In this document: one piece after another, positions 1-12,330 of the stretch
Layout of the letters: every line of letters starts with the position of its first letter
How positions within the stretch are numbered: the first letter of the stretch is position 1
From: Erodium maritimum
Lineage: Eukaryota > Streptophyta > Magnoliopsida > Geraniales > Geraniaceae
Assembly (NCBI GenBank): GCA_963921825.1
Contig: OY997593.1
Span: 63,906,039-63,970,038, forward strand
Length of the DNA: 64,000 nucleotides
Direction: 5' to 3'
Notes under the pieces: model-generated
Told to the model about the DNA's origin: nothing
Seen by the model: the letters and a program-made list of their open reading frames with translations, nothing else
Database searches by the model: none
Translations under genes and position numbers: made by a program

Positions 1-76
1 TAAACGAAAGTTTTTTAGTTAGGTTGGGTAAAGTAAAAAACGTGTCAAGTTGGGTACAGTAAAGTGTAATTTTCCC
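1..76. mobile_element. End of a Mutator-like MITE inside an aminopeptidase intron (partial)
   Basis: The intron downstream of the last visible exon contains a sequence ending in attttccc at 69-76. Read in reverse it starts GGGAAAATTACAC. This resembles the termini of the complete Mutator-type MITEs at 12439-12865 and 32790-33243. The other end is off the window, so no target duplication can be tested. Confidence 0.35.
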
Positions 77-237
77 TAGTTTCTATAAACATAAAAGAGA
101 ACCTCCAATTATTACACCAACATCCAAAAAATCTAAACTCAAATGTTCCATACAGAGAAGAAGTTGTGCAAGGAGAAGGGTGGGAAAAACTATTGTTATT
201 GCCTACATTTTAGATAAGCTGTGGAAAAGTATCATAC

Positions 238-1720
238 CTTCAATTCCTTGCCATTGACCTTAACTGAAAGTAGGTTCATATCTCGTCCATCCATAACCAG
301 AGGGGAGGAAGAACCTATTTTTCAAGATCAATTACAAAGAGAAATAAGTGTTGATCACATAAATAAATAAACTAGCACAAATCCCTCATACAATCAAACT
401 GAATATTCATATTATGTGAGTCCAGATAGATTTTGCCAATGACTGGAAAATTCTAAGGTATAACATGATGACAAATCAATCCATAGTGTTATAGACTTAT
501 AGTATACCATGCGGTTAGATAGAACAATACCTTCAACTCTTGGGTACACAGTTATTTTTGAACTAACAGTTGTCTTCTCCTCTCCCAGTACAAATTTCAA
601 ATCAACCTGGAGTGATAGTACTATAAGTTAAGAAGAAAAAGAGATGGCATGTAGTAATCATAATTTAAATTCAAATAAATATACATACCGTATCGAAGTA
701 GTAATCAGGCAACTTGTAATCCTTCAAGAAAATTTCTTTTGGTGCATCCATTTTAGATTCTTCAACTTCTTTTCCTAAGGGTTCTGTGGCAACCGAACAA
801 ATAAGCCTCTGGCTGCTTTGCAGAGCTCTCTGAGATAAGGTTCAGTAGTGATCAGTAAAATGAACCAAAAGGAACTAAATTGTGATCAGAATTCGGCACA
901 TGAAAGTACAAAAATGCAACATATATGAAGTTCGCTTCAGAAATGATCATTGACAGCTTCCAAATCACATTAGGCAACTTACACGTGACAGAGTATAAGG
1001 GAAACAATATTTTCTTCGACTTGAAATCTGCAAGCACCAAAAGACAGTGGATGTGAGATTAGAATCAACAAATACAGCATCAAAAAACAGTCATAGATTA
1101 CACTAACGATAAGGAAAAGGTTTACAAACCTCTGAACTAAGATGATGCCTGTATCTGCAGATATTTTTTGCAGAATGCTCAAGATTACTGACCCGGCATG
1201 CAGCAGGACGCTGCCAAGAGAAGATATCGAAAAATTTAAACCAATACCAGCTAAAATTAATTAAATGCTACACGTATAGAAAATGCACACTACAGTCTAA
1301 ACAGCTAACTTATTTCAATGCTGCTTTTTCCATAAAAATGTGGGAAATAGAACGGATTATTTTTACCAAAAATCCCTTTTGAACTTAAATGTGGACCGGG
1401 CACATTTCTTGTTCTAAGAACTCTATTACAAATTTGCAAGCATAACATCTCAATTTGAATAAAGCAACACATGAACCACTAAATAAACTATCCTCTTACA
1501 GTGAATGCAGAAAACCCACAAACCATACAACAGAGCACTTCCAAATTTCCTGAGTTAACGAGTTTTATAGCAACCAAATCGAGCTCTATGCATTTGTCAT
1601 ATGAACAGCTAAATAATCAAATAAGATGAAATGGGTAATCACATGAACTGAAGAGATTAAACCCAGTAGATTCGTTTTCGTCAAAGCCAGACACTTGTGG
1701 GGCAGAATCAACCGAGCCAT
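238..1720 (-). CDS. MPA1: PepN/MPA1-type M1 aminopeptidase, N-terminal six coding exons (gene continues off the left edge)
   Basis: Six exons on the minus strand join in one frame: 1649-1720, 1130-1210, 983-1027, 689-829, 531-606 and 238-314, all with GT-AG introns. They total 492 bp (164 residues). The start at 1718-1720 gives MARLILP, the family's usual beginning, followed by a basic Ser-rich leader of about 75 residues that looks like an organelle-targeting peptide. Then comes the mature N-terminus (MDAPKEIFLKDYKLPDYYFD, LGEEKTTVSS, VKVNGKELK), which matches the beta-domain of plant puromycin-sensitive/alanyl aminopeptidases of the PepN type. The family removes N-terminal residues with a zinc HEXXH-E site; that catalytic part is outside the window. 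Exon phases are consistent and no stop interrupts the frame, so this copy looks functional. A related broken fragment lies at 33393-35171. Confidence 0.88.
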
Positions 1721-2339
1721 ATAGTTGAAAATACTGAGAACCCAATAACCTAAGCAACGATACAGTATTGAATAAACCCGAAAGGGATCAGTCTGTGATG
1801 ATGGCAGAGAACACCCAGATAGTCAAAACCCAGAATCTCCACAGATAAAAAAAAACGATATTTAAAGCCCTAGATCAGAAAGACCCGCAAAGGAGATATA
1901 ATGAAAACAGAGCCGCTACAGTCTAATAAAGATATGTGGATAATTGGAGTTCTGGACCAGAAAAATTAAATTAAAAAACGGTAAAATAAAACGAAACAGG
2001 CCTTGTTTTCAAAGATCAACGAGTTCTTATTATGAAACCTTGACAACACCTGACTTTAGTGATCTGCTTTACCTCAGAATGGTGATGATCGGAGACAACA
2101 GCGGATTCCTCGAAAGTCTATTATATAATCATACGAATGCAAACTAAAAGAGTCATTTTTTTACGGAAGAGATAATGGAAAATAGCGTCGTAGACTTCTA
2201 AAAATGATTGTTTTTTCCATGAAAATACATTAATTAGTATTCTAACATATTTACCGCTCGAAAAAGTATTCTAAGTTTCTAACTCCTTTTGAACTCCAAT
2301 TAACGAGACTTTGTATTCTTTTCTTTAAAAAAAACATAT
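1721..2339 (-). promoter_or_regulatory. 5' leader and promoter region of the aminopeptidase gene
   Basis: About 600 bases lie between the aminopeptidase start codon and the LINE relic that begins near 2340. No other gene is seen. The stretch just upstream of the ATG should be leader and core promoter by position; no clear TATA box was identified. The start of the LINE relic leaves a short upstream region. Confidence 0.4.
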
Positions 2340-4550
2340 TTGCACCAACAAAAAATAATATTCCATAGGGTTCTCTCGTTTCTCTATTGTCGCTCCTCGG
2401 TCCCTCAGTCGTCCTACACGTCTCTTGTCGTCACATCCACTGTCGGTCTCGCCGATCACCAGCTCTCTTGCATGGATTCCTCACAAGTCCAATCCACCGA
2501 TTTTATGGTGTTGAACACTACTAAGGTACGTTCTCTCCCACCCAACCCCACCATTGGCCAGACGTCAATCGCGTTTGGCGAACCCGGCTACATGCCACCG
2601 GCCTCAAATCTCGAGCGTATAGACCTCTTCGGTATCAGAAGAAGACCAAAAGGCCGACCCCGAGACCTCTCCGACTACTACGCCCTCTGGCTTTGAACCC
2701 AATGCCCGCTTTGACAGCGAACCAAATATGGGACCTCTTATCGAACACGACCCTATTGTCGTACAAAGGATGGGCACGGTCAATTCTCCACCGATCCCCC
2801 AACCCACTCGGTCCTCATGACCACCACCTGCTTGGGAACGTTACCGCAAGCACTGTTTCCCAATACCTCTCCTACTCAGAGCCTGGGATGCGGTCCCTGG
2901 ATGCGTCCCTGCTACTGCCTCCCTATGACCTCCTACAAGAAGTCTCGTTGGATCAATCCAAGGATAATTCTTAATTTCACCCAAAGGGAATAGAATCGCG
3001 GGTTGAGGGAGGACGAGACACTCAACTGTTGGCACCATAATCCACCTAGATTTGGGTAAGTCCCTTATGGAGACAATTATGGCTCTCTAACAAAGCTTTG
3101 ATAGCCTCTAGATGGAGGAGGACGAGGATGAGAATATTCTACTCCCTGAAGACCCCGAGATTACTCGACTCAGGGCCCAAATCAAATTTGACTTGGTTGG
3201 TCGTCTATTCACCCTACATGAGTATGATCAGAAAATCATTGAAGGATTCACGGATAAGGTTTGGAATCATGAGGGCTTGATCTCGGGATTCCACTTCACA
3301 TCCCAAGAAGAAAAGGATCGCATTCTACGCTTAGAATCATGGTTTATAAAAAAACGTACCAGTTAGACCTCATACCAGGAGTGAACTCGGCTACATTTCA
3401 GTTCTCAAGTCTCCAATTATGGGCGGTGATATCAGATCTATCATGGGATAGCTTGACTAGGACGATGGGATGGAGGATATGCGAAGCACTTGGGGTTGTG
3501 TGGATGTCCGAACGGACACCTCAGGTATAGGTAGTGGAGGGATACTTTGGGTGAGATTTTGGAAGGATCTGGCCACCCCACGTTGACGTACCATCAGGGT
3601 TACTATGTATGAGCATAAGACACCAATTAGGGTGGGTGACACTCATTTGTGTGTGGGGGTGTTATTGTGCAGGTGGACAGATGTGGGCTTTGCTGGGGAG
3701 GAAAGATCTGAGTCCGTTTTCGGCATCCATTCAATCAACCTCTTTGTCGCTTGATGATGCTGGAATTTCAGGAACTCCCTCAGCCCTTTCGGGTCACACT
3801 CAAATATTAGCGTTTCCTGCTATCTTGCTTCAACGACGGGTGTTGGGGTCATGCGACCCACGACTGTGATCTCTCTCTATCGGGTACTCTTCGTTTTGTA
3901 TGTCCCTAACAACGAATGAAACACCCCGAAGCCATCCCCTATAGTTCCTCCGGGCTTTCGTCCACTTCAGATGCCACGGACCAACATAGGGTCCACCGTC
4001 TTACATAAGTCACCTGAATCAGTTAGGACTTATAATCCAAACGGATTCGCCCGTACCTCTAGGGAGATAGAGAAGGGATTGGTAACGTCCACAGTCCTGC
4101 CTAACCATGGGACAAATCGCGTACCAACAAGTTCTCTAGGAGAGTGTACGACAGGGCCTCCTAGAGGCATTGAGCCGAAAAATACCCCATCCCAGAAGAG
4201 GTGCCGGGGGGGAGGGGGCAAGGGGGGCAACTCGATTTTGAGAAGGTGGGGCTGTTAATGAGGCCACATGCCCTTGAGCTGCTTTGGAGGACAAGAGGAC
4301 CCACAACCTATCAGTCTATATTGGTCAATCTTAGGTTGAGCCGGAGTTGGTTTTTGTTTTCATTCTCGTCTTCGTTGTTGTTTTACGTTTGGTTTTATTT
4401 TCTACTTTAATAGTTTTGGTCACTATTGGTTTAACTTCAAAAGTCCGTCTATGCCTCGGGCTCGTTTTGAGGATTAGTTGTAGTCTGTCTGAGGAGGGAC
4501 TACTCCCCCGTTATTCTTTTTTTTGTTCTTCTTTCATTCTAATTAATAGT
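2340..4550 (+). pseudogene. Decayed L1-type LINE, ORF1 (DUF4283-like) region
   Basis: Short overlapping open frames on the plus strand add up to a broken LINE ORF1. The clearest part, 3112-3366, is an acidic start followed by FDLVGRLFTLHEYDQKIIEG, then a GFHFTSQEEKDRIL-type stretch and a Trp. This is the pattern of the DUF4283 domain in plant LINE ORF1 proteins. Before it (about 2480-3000) is Ser/Pro-rich coding-like sequence; after it (3370-4260) are frames with stops every few dozen codons. A T-rich tail (about 4340-4550) could be 3' untranslated sequence. No reverse transcriptase is attached, so the element is truncated as well as mutated. It cannot make protein as it stands. Confidence 0.6.
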
Positions 4551-5042
4551 ATTGGTCTCTTACGCTAAAAAAATCAAGATGGCAATATAAAAACTAAAAC
4601 TTCACATAGAAGAATAGGGATTACATTTTTTATCGGTGGACTAGACTTTTTGCTAAAACCGATCCAATCATCAATTCGATCAGCTCTCGACTATATTTTA
4701 TCGATAACTTCTTAATATATTTTTTTCATCAATGTTTTAGTTTTGGATGTGTAACATATATTTGAGTTTGGTTAAAAGAAATTACAAAAATTTCAAATCC
4801 AGAGTGATGGGTCAACTCAAACCGGAATCTACCCATTATCCATTGGATCCAAATGGTTTGAAATTCGCATTCAAACAATGGTTTTTAAATTAAGAACCGA
4901 TAAATGACGAATCTATCTTAAAACTTCAATAAGAATAGACTCACTCGAGCCGCTTACATCCCTAATGAAGAAGTAAGTGTGTTTGGGCTCAAAGCCAAAT
5001 ATTACAACTTTGTTCTTGTTAAGGCTCCACTCAACCCAACTC
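4551..5042 (+). repeat. Left copy of a direct repeat also present at 63122-63412
   Basis: Sequence starting attggtctc and ending near cccaact is repeated in the same orientation about 58.6 kb away. Shared stretches include aatcaagatggcaatataaa, ccaaatggtttgaaattcgc and taatgaagaagtaagtgtg. This copy carries roughly 210 extra bases (about 4632-4842) that the right copy lacks. It contains no convincing coding frame. Confidence 0.8.
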
Positions 5043-6054
5043 CTAGTTCTTCTTGTGTTTGGCCGCCGGTGACGGCCTCTCTTGGTTGTCGCCGGTGGCT
5101 ACCTCCCTCTTCTCTCCTTGCTTTCGTCTTCCCCTTCTCCCCTCCTCCGTTCTCTCTCAACCCGCTTGGTTCCTCTGACTTTTTGTAAGAACCGCCCCCG
5201 GTCGACACCAGTCGAACCGGTGAAATTTGGCAAAAGTTGAATTTCCGTCGGAAAAGTCAATCGATGACTTCGGGAGTCATTCGGGACCTTTCCGGGACCC
5301 AAAAAGCTTAGTTGTCGTTACGGTTAGCTTAGTTGGGTCGTTTCCTTTTAAATGAGTACTTTTGCGAAAAAGTCAAATTTGGGTCAAACAGGTCGAAATA
5401 AGACTTTTATCGAATTACATAAGTGGGCTGAGATATTTTTGGGTAAATGTGGACCCCACATGGAAACATGTCCATGAGTCTTGGAGGATAAGAAAAGGGT
5501 GAGAAAAAGACTCATTTAACCTTAAATTTTGGGCATGAGAGGCAAGAGGGCAAAAAGGGACTTTCCCAAATTAGGTTAAAGGCCACAAGTGAGCATTTTC
5601 AGCTCATAATTCTCACCTTAGCCGAAATTTACAAGGCAAGAGAGAGAGAGGAGCTCTCATTGAAGAAGAGAGAAGAAGAGAAGAAAGGTGCCTCTTCTTA
5701 CTTGATTTCTACACCAAAATCCTCCTTTTCTTCCACTTTCTCCATCATCTACCCACTTCCTAAGGTAAGTCTTCATTTGAATCCCCTTTTGATGAAGTTT
5801 GGGTTGTGGGTTTGATAGAAAAAGCATGAACTAGGCTGGGTTTTTATGAGTTTGAGGTTTTGATGGTTAAATGGATGATTTGTGGAGAAAAAGTGGAAGA
5901 TTTTGACTGAAATTAATTGGGTCTTTGTTATTTGGATAAACCCAACTTGGGTTTGAAGTTTTGGGATTGATTTTAGAGGTTTTGGTGGTCAAAAATGGAG
6001 TTTTGAGAGTTTGAATTTGTGGAGAAGAAGCTGGAGGAAGAAGAAGTAAGGGAC

Positions 6055-6205
6055 TGTCAGACCCGTCACGGATCCGTGACGGGAACCGTGATGGCACATG
6101 TCACGGTTCCGTGACGGTAAACATGACGGTGCAGGTCACAATTCCGTGACCCAAACCGTGACGGAGCCCGTCAATACTCCGTGACCCACTCCGTGATGGA
6201 TCAGA
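6055..6205 (+). repeat. CCGTGACGG-type short inverted/tandem repeats in the LTR
   Basis: Near-palindromic words such as CACGGTTCCGTGACGG recur about every 20 bases with small changes. Each half can pair with its neighbour. The same kind of block occurs at the equivalent position of the 3' LTR (49226-49390). Confidence 0.75.
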
Positions 6206-6860
6206 AATGGACCTTTTAGACCCATTTTGGGTGTTTTCGGGTAATTAGGAAGGTTGTCTTTAACCGAACGCTTTGGGGATTATATCGGGTGTTTACTCTT
6301 TAAACCACCCTTGAATTATTATTGATTCTCGTTTTCCTTGGTGATCTTAGACGTTGTTCCCGATCACGGCGGAGGAGGATACTAGGCGACTCATGGTTGC
6401 TCGTGTTGGATAGCGATTGAGGTAGGGAAAAGTATTGAATACCGGTTTAATTACGGAAAGTTACTAGAATGCATATATGATATGAACAACCGGAATAATT
6501 GTAGAATCACATGTAGGATGTGAATAACTAGCGTAGTCATATAGAACATGGAACCACTTGTGGGTCATGTCATGCCCGTAGGTGTGGGATTTGATGTGCT
6601 GTAGAATTGCATGAGGGCCATGTCGAGCCTGTAGGATTGTGTGATGATTGAGCTTGTCTGTGATTAGTAGCTAGTAATGTTTAATATGTGGTATGTTCTG
6701 TTGTTAACTGAGGACCATGATATGCTATGAGAACGGGGTGAATGTTTGTGTGAATTAGTGTCTTGTGACATGATCGGGTGAATGATAGACCGATGTTGTG
6801 TGTTCGGTATGATAAGTTCGGTATGATATGCTGGTATGATGTGTTTGGTATGATATGTTT

Positions 6861-7110
6861 GAGGATGGTGTTTTGGGCCGATATCTATACCATGGAGGAT
6901 TCCGGTATAGGATATCTAGGTTGAGGATGGTGTTCCGGTACGATATCTATACCGTAGAGGATTTCGGTATAGGATATCTAGGTCGAGGACGGGTTCCGGT
7001 GCGATATTTGTGCCGTAGAGGATTCTAGTACAGGATATCTAGAGCCGAGGATGGTGTTCCAGAGTAATGTCTATACCGTAGAGGATTCTGGTATAGGATA
7101 CCTAGGCCGA
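6861..7110 (+). repeat. Minisatellite of about 62 bp, four imperfect copies
   Basis: The unit starts gaggatggtgttccgg and contains gaggattccggtatagg. Copies start near 6861, 6923, 6984 and 7046, with further decayed copies on both sides. It lies within the solo LTR. Confidence 0.75.
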
Positions 7111-8093
7111 TGTTGAGTGTTCTGGTATGGTACGTGTGACATGATTTGTACCCCGTGCTACGGGAAGATACCCGACCAACGGAGGATTCCGGTCTGTTAT
7201 ATTATGAGTTACACCCCGATGCTGTGTGTTCCGGGAAGATATCTAGGCCGATGTCGAGTTCGGTACGATGTGTTGAGCCGAGGCTATGGAATCCGGCGCA
7301 TTGCTCTGGGACACCTAGTGTGGAAGTGGTTGCTGATGATATTACTCTGCATGTTGATCTGTTTTGGTTTACTGTGGTTACTTATGTCTGTTATGTGATC
7401 CTCTGTGATTTTGAGTACATTTATCTCTGAGTTCAGTGTATTGTTGTGCAAGTTCGCACGCGTGGTTAGTATGAGATAATTGTGGTCGTAATCTAGTGAT
7501 AATTGATTGAGTGAAAGTTGTTAATTGTATAATTGAGGAGAAGAGTCCGAGAGTCGGTTCGGTATCAAGTCTGATTCGCGAATTTCTCCCGAGTAGGGTC
7601 GAGCGTTGCCTTAAGATTATTTGTTTAAATGGTCTTGTTATTGCCTTACTATTATGCCAAAATCGGACGGGTATACGTGGTGGTGAACAATTGTTCACTC
7701 CCTTTACTACTTTTTCCTACTGAGCGAAAGCTCACCCCCTTCTCTACTGTTCTACAGGTTTTGAGCGGGATTTGATTTAGAGGACGTCTCGGAGCTTGGA
7801 AGCTTAGCGAGAGTCCTAGTTTCGATGGTCTAGAGACATACTTCCTTTTTGTACTAAACTCTTTTATTTGGTTGTTGAGCATTTAACTCTCATTATCAGG
7901 ATTTATCAGTTTGAACTATTGTTGGATTTTATTTCATTTAAATATTTGCCTACTGTATTATTATTTTTAGCTCACGTCTCGAGTCTGGTCAAAACTGGAT
8001 TTGGGGCGTGACACTTTTCGTCCTCCGTCTCTTTTTTGTTTGTTCATATCTACTCCCCAGCGACTTTTGGAGCTTTCTCTCACCTTCGCTAGT

Positions 8094-8322
8094 CGTCCGG
8101 TTGGTGTTGGTTGCCGATGGGATCTCGTTTCTCTGAGATCTGAGATATGGGCGTCTGATCTACGACGAGGTAAGTTTTCTCCCCCTTCACCTGCGCCCTC
8201 TTGCTACATGGCTCCTTCTCTTCCCGTTGAAGATTTGGATGTAGTCTCTCTCCTTCATGACCGACCGGTTGGTGTTGGTCGTCGTCGGGATCTCCTTTTC
8301 GGAGATCTGAGAGATGGGTATC
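8094..8322 (+). repeat. Internal duplication in the LINE-like unit
   Basis: A ~65-base segment containing ccggttggtgttgg and gagatctgagagatggg is present at about 8094-8160 and again at 8262-8322, with roughly 20 percent difference. Confidence 0.65.
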
Positions 8323-9172
8323 AGGGTTTTCAAGGCTGAGCTCTCCCAAGGTCTTCTCTCCTCCTACTTCAGGTTTTACTCTTCGAACCCTTCCCTTTCC
8401 AACCACGGTGGTGTGGTCCAGGCCCCATGATCGGCTTTGACCGCCGTGGGTTGTTTTGCCTTTGGGCTCTGTGGGGTTTCTCTCTGATTTTGGTTGGTTG
8501 TGTTGGTTCTAGGGGTCTCCTTTGTTTTTTAGGTCGACGTTTCGGTGTTTGCTGGCGTCGTGGTTCATTCTTCTAATTCTGTTTCAGGTGTGGGGGAGGT
8601 CGGAGGTGTGGGTTTGTGTGCTTTGCAGTCCTTTTGGGGGTTTGGTTCCGTTGCCTTCGCTTGCTGCTGATTGGATTTTTTGGTATCCTGCTTCTCTTCT
8701 CTGTTTTGCGGACCGGTGGTGGTTCTTGTTCTCTGGCCGGTGTTGGTCGGTTGTGCTTCATTTCCGAGAAGTTGGATCCATAAGCTGTGGCGTAGCTCAT
8801 CGGTGACGCGTGGCACGAGGTTTCTTTCTATCTGATTAGATTTTAGGTTTTTACTGTACTTGTTGGCCCTGTTCTGCCCCTGGTTGGGCTTTGTTCTATT
8901 TGTGTTTGGGCTTGGCCTGAGTGGCTTTGGTGTTAGTTTTTAATTGATTTTATCCCTTGGTTTAGTTCATGTTAGATTTGGGTATAGGCTTATGTTAGAC
9001 TCAACCTGTTGTCTGTTGTGGTTTTTGTTAGGCTTATTTTGCCCCCTTGTTCTGGTTTGAGGTGTCTATATGGCATGCTCAGGTTTGTAATTTGAGGGGT
9101 TTTCCCCTTGGCCTTGTTTTTCGCTTTGAAAACCTGGTCTTTTGTAAAAAGAAAATTGCTGATAAAAAATAT

Positions 9173-9480
9173 AGTTAACAAGTCGATCATAACTTTATTC
9201 TAGGAGCATATAATATTTTAAAATACAAATAAAATAACACTTCAATATAAAGGTTTGCTTAAAAAAAATACTTGAAACTGGTCTATTTTGGTATCAAATT
9301 GAAAATGGATCACTTGAAGTATGTTTATATTAAATTGTGATTGGCTAGTTGGGAAGATTTAATGATTTGAATGTGACCCTTTGTCAACAAATTTTATATT
9401 TTTATTTTAAATTATTAATTTTGATACTTTACTTAAAAATATTCTTGTCATGTCTTTGTTCTTATTTGGGAAACAATAGT
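9173..9480. other. AT-rich spacer, nothing recognised
   Basis: No coding frame, inverted repeat or family motif was seen. It separates the LINE-like unit from the next LINE remnant. Confidence 0.5.
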
Positions 9481-10530
9481 AAATGACCATCTTCAATCTT
9501 TCTATCAAGCCCTGTCTCGCTAGTTAGTGCGGAATAAGTCTCTGTGATTATTGGAGATTACTCAACTGATCACGACAACTCAAAAAATAAGACTCTCATG
9601 GCTTCAGTTTTGTCAAAAGGTCAGGGAAGCGACATTTGTAATGGGTCCCAACAAGTCGTTTGATCTAGTCGATCTCAAGTTGTTCTTCTACTAGAAGTAT
9701 TGATCCACTGTTGGGAAGGACGTGACTACCTGTGTCTGACAGGTCTTTGCCCGGGGGGGGGGGGGGGGGGTCCCGCCCAGTCTCAATGCCACAACGTTAG
9801 TCCTCATACCGAAGGTGGTGACGCCATCCAGTCTTAAGGATCTCCGATCTATCATCATTTGCAATGTGTTGTTCGAGATTTTATTTAGGGTGACGATCAA
9901 TCGACTCAAACCTCTTCTAAATGGAATTATAACTCGGTCCCAAGGTGTGTTTTTCCATGTCGATCTATCCAAGAAAACATCATTATATCATTTGAGACTC
10001 TCCACTTCATGAAGTGTAAGCGCCAGGAGAGGAAAGACTGAGTGGCTTTGAAACTAGATATGAGCAAAGATTATGACAAGATCGAATGACATTTCTTGTG
10101 GAGTATGATGAAAGCTTTCAGGTTCTACAACGTGTGGACTGACCTTTTGCGCACATGCATTTATTCGGTGACTTACAACCCGGTTGCAGGGGGACGTCAA
10201 ACGAGGTTTGTTCGACCCAAGCGGGGGATTAGACAGGGGGACCCCTTGTCCCATATTTGTTTCTTTTCTGTATGGAAGGACTTTCTCGTCTACTTCAATC
10301 GGCGAACGACAGGGCCTGATTCATCCGGTCAAGATAACACCTATTGCCCTACCTTTGTCTCTCTTGTTCTTTGCGAATGATTGTTACGTCTACTGCAGAG
10401 CGATCCACTTGAATATGGGCAGAATTCAGAGCTATCTCTGAGTTTTTGAGGAAACTTCGTGGTAGATGGTGAACCTCCAAAAGTTGTCGTTGTATTTTTG
10501 CACTAACACGCATTCGAATGCGCGAGCATA
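9481..10530 (+). pseudogene. Decayed L1-type reverse transcriptase fragment
   Basis: Three frames together spell a LINE reverse transcriptase. The first, at about 9782-10012, holds TLVLIPKV followed by SSLKDLRSIIICNVLFEILF and a NRLKPLL motif. Near 10050-10100 are remains of the KLDMSKAYDRIEW block. At 10096-10440 are a SVTYNPVAGG block and GIRQGDPLS, with a catalytic FADD box altered to FANDCYVYC. There are many stops and frameshifts, and both ends are truncated. A run of 18 G at 9753-9770 interrupts the coding-like sequence. It belongs to the same broad family as the LINE at 13405-15730 (shared SVTYN, RQGDPLSP and YVYC blocks). Confidence 0.8.
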
Positions 10531-11138
10531 GGGAGTCTGGCGCCCCTAATTGGGAGTACCCAATCAGATGGAACGAAGTAGAAGGTGAAGTTTGCTACAC
10601 ATTATGGACTGACTTGAGCACGAATTTATATATGCAAAACTGAAATCACCAACAATTTTGACTCTATATGATGCTCTCGATTCACTTCAATGATCGACCT
10701 GACCCAAGCGCACAAACGAAGGTCTTTCAGAGATGGCAAGCTGATCAAAGTTGTCAAACATCATCAAGCCCTTTTACAACGCGATTTCCATCAAATATAT
10801 GGCATGAAGGATTTCGTTCAAAATGTATTCAGAAACGTAAATCGACATGTGATTTCAACGACCAAAAACGAAATGAAGGACAAGACATATCGACGTCAAC
10901 ACCATTGAATTTTAGTTTCTTTGTTATTGAGATCAAAATGTAGATTCCAAAACTTTTTGGTAAAAAATATTTTGATCACTCTCCCTTCACATGATTTTTA
11001 ACTAAATCTTCGTCGGTACGCAAAAGGAATGTCGTAAGAAACAAATGTTGTTGGTAATTGGATAATAACCACCAAGAGCTCATTTCACGGCACATTGACA
11101 CTACCAAATCAGATCTGCAAATCTCTCTCGCACAAACC
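10531..11138. other. Unassigned spacer with one small open frame
   Basis: The longest frame (10690-10908, plus, 72 residues, Lys/Arg/His-rich) matches no family I recognise and has no supporting signals. The rest is AT-rich and holds the upstream region of the PRA1-like gene. Confidence 0.4.
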
Positions 11139-11824
11139 ATGGCTTCACCGACACTCCCGATCTTGAACCCCCAATACTCCGTCGCTGGATCTCCGGCTCA
11201 ACCGCCGATCGCCACCCCCACCTTCCCCTCCCGCCTCTCCTCCTCCGTCACCACCTGCCTCTCCCAGCGCCGCCTATTTCAAGAGATCGAACTAATGGGT
11301 AGAGGCATCAAGATGTATATCAAGGGGTCAATTTATCCACACACCTTTGATGTGAGACTCACACTTCAACACTTTCCGTCGTCGCCTCTCGCATCCGCAA
11401 AAACTTCTTCTACTTCAAGGTCAACTACGCCAGCCTCCTCCTCGTCGTCCTCGCCCTCTCCCTCCTCCTCCTCTCCATCCTCGCCGCCTGGACCTTCCTC
11501 TACCTCTTCCGCGCCTCCGATCAGCCCCTTGTCATCCTCGGCCGCACGTTCTCGGATCTCAAGACCCTCGAATCTTTGGTCCTGCTCACTATCGTCGTCA
11601 TGTTCCTCACTAGCGTCGGATCGATCCTAATCTCGGCCGACATGATGGGAGTGGCGCCTGTGTGCGTGCACGGCGCTTTCAGGGTCCCCGAGGACTTGTT
11701 CCTCGACGAGAAAGAGCTTGCCAGCGCCGAATTGCTCTCGTTCCTCGGCGGCTTGCCTGCTCCGCTGCGGCGGATGTCGCTCTGGTCGAGCCTGCGCGTG
11801 CTTGAGCGAATCGACGGGTTTTGA
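11139..11824 (+). pseudogene. PRA1: PRA1 (prenylated Rab acceptor) family gene, frameshifted and partly replaced
   Basis: PRA1 proteins are small four-helix membrane proteins of the ER-Golgi system that bind prenylated Rab GTPases. The start at 11139 opens MASPTLPILNPQYSVAG, followed by SSSVTTCLSQRR, the usual plant PRA1 opening. About 100 bases follow (11275-11375) with no PRA1 similarity. The family then resumes in another frame: SRIRKNFFYFKVNYASLLLV, LYLFRASDQPLVILGRTFSD, hydrophobic segments, and the highly conserved HGAFRVPEDLFLDE box. Residues are also missing between the first two membrane segments (LSLLLLSILAAW). Plant PRA1 genes usually lack introns, so the frame change and foreign filler point to a pseudogene. 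An unusual spliced form cannot be fully excluded. Confidence 0.75.
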
Positions 11825-12330
11825 GGTTCGTTTAAGGCAATGTCGTTTTGTTTATTTGTTCAATTAGTTCTTTAGAAAACTAAATTGTGGTTCGTGGTAT
11901 GAGTTATGGGATCTTATCATTTCAATTTTAGATCTGGTTTTGATAATTGCTTGATTTGTTTGCATGTTTTCTATACGTCACAAATTTTAATGTCGATTTT
12001 AATCGATTTGGGTATTATGTAATTTTGGATCTATGAATTTGCTGAATCTAATTCATTGTGGGGCTAAAAATATCAAAAATCTAAATTTGATCGCAGCTGG
12101 TCACTGGAAAATTGTGGATCTAAGGTGCCAATCTTCTGATTATAATTTTTTTATATGTTCTGAATACAATTTTGAAACTTCAATGTTTAGGTCATTGTTA
12201 TCAATTTTGTTCTTTTTTAAAAAATTTAATGAATAGATCTGTGTCGTCAGTTTAATACCATTGTTTTGTGTGACCAGATATAATATAGGTCCCGATGATC
12301 ATACACTTCTAAAGAAAATATGAAGAGATT
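11825..12330. other. AT-rich 3' flank of the PRA1-like gene
   Basis: T-rich sequence without coding frames. It may include the old 3' untranslated region; no clear polyadenylation signal was fixed. Confidence 0.4.

Larger units (their letters stand above)
5184..8013 (+). mobile_element. Solo gypsy-type LTR, 2.83 kb, target duplication CTTTT
   Basis: It begins TGTAAGAACCGCCCCCGG and ends GGGGCGTGACA, with exact 5-bp duplications CTTTT at 5179-5183 and 8014-8018. The start matches the 3' LTR at 48329-50950, which follows an integrase and polypurine tract, so this is an LTR of the same subfamily without its internal region. Such solo LTRs form by recombination between the two LTRs of one element. 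Inside are hairpin-forming repeats (6055-6205), a ~62-bp minisatellite (6861-7110) and a GAGC-GAAA-GCTC stem-loop (7722-7733). The short open frames inside it are not considered genes. Confidence 0.92.
5043..9172 (+). mobile_element. LINE-like retroposon with no recognisable reverse transcriptase, split by a solo LTR
   Basis: With the solo LTR (5184-8013) and one copy of its target site set aside, 5043-5183 and 8019-9172 read as one GC-rich, then T-rich unit of about 1.3 kb. It ends in an A-rich tail (attgctgataaaaaatata). That tail resembles the LINE 3' ends at 13005-13385 (ttgttgataaaaaaa) and 62196-62519 (gctgacaaaaaaaa). The first part is C/T-rich with CGCCGG-type codon-like sequence. No reverse transcriptase motif was seen, so it may be a LINE joined from its leader and tail. 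The 5' edge is set only by where similarity to the direct repeat ends. Target duplications were not found. Confidence 0.4.
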
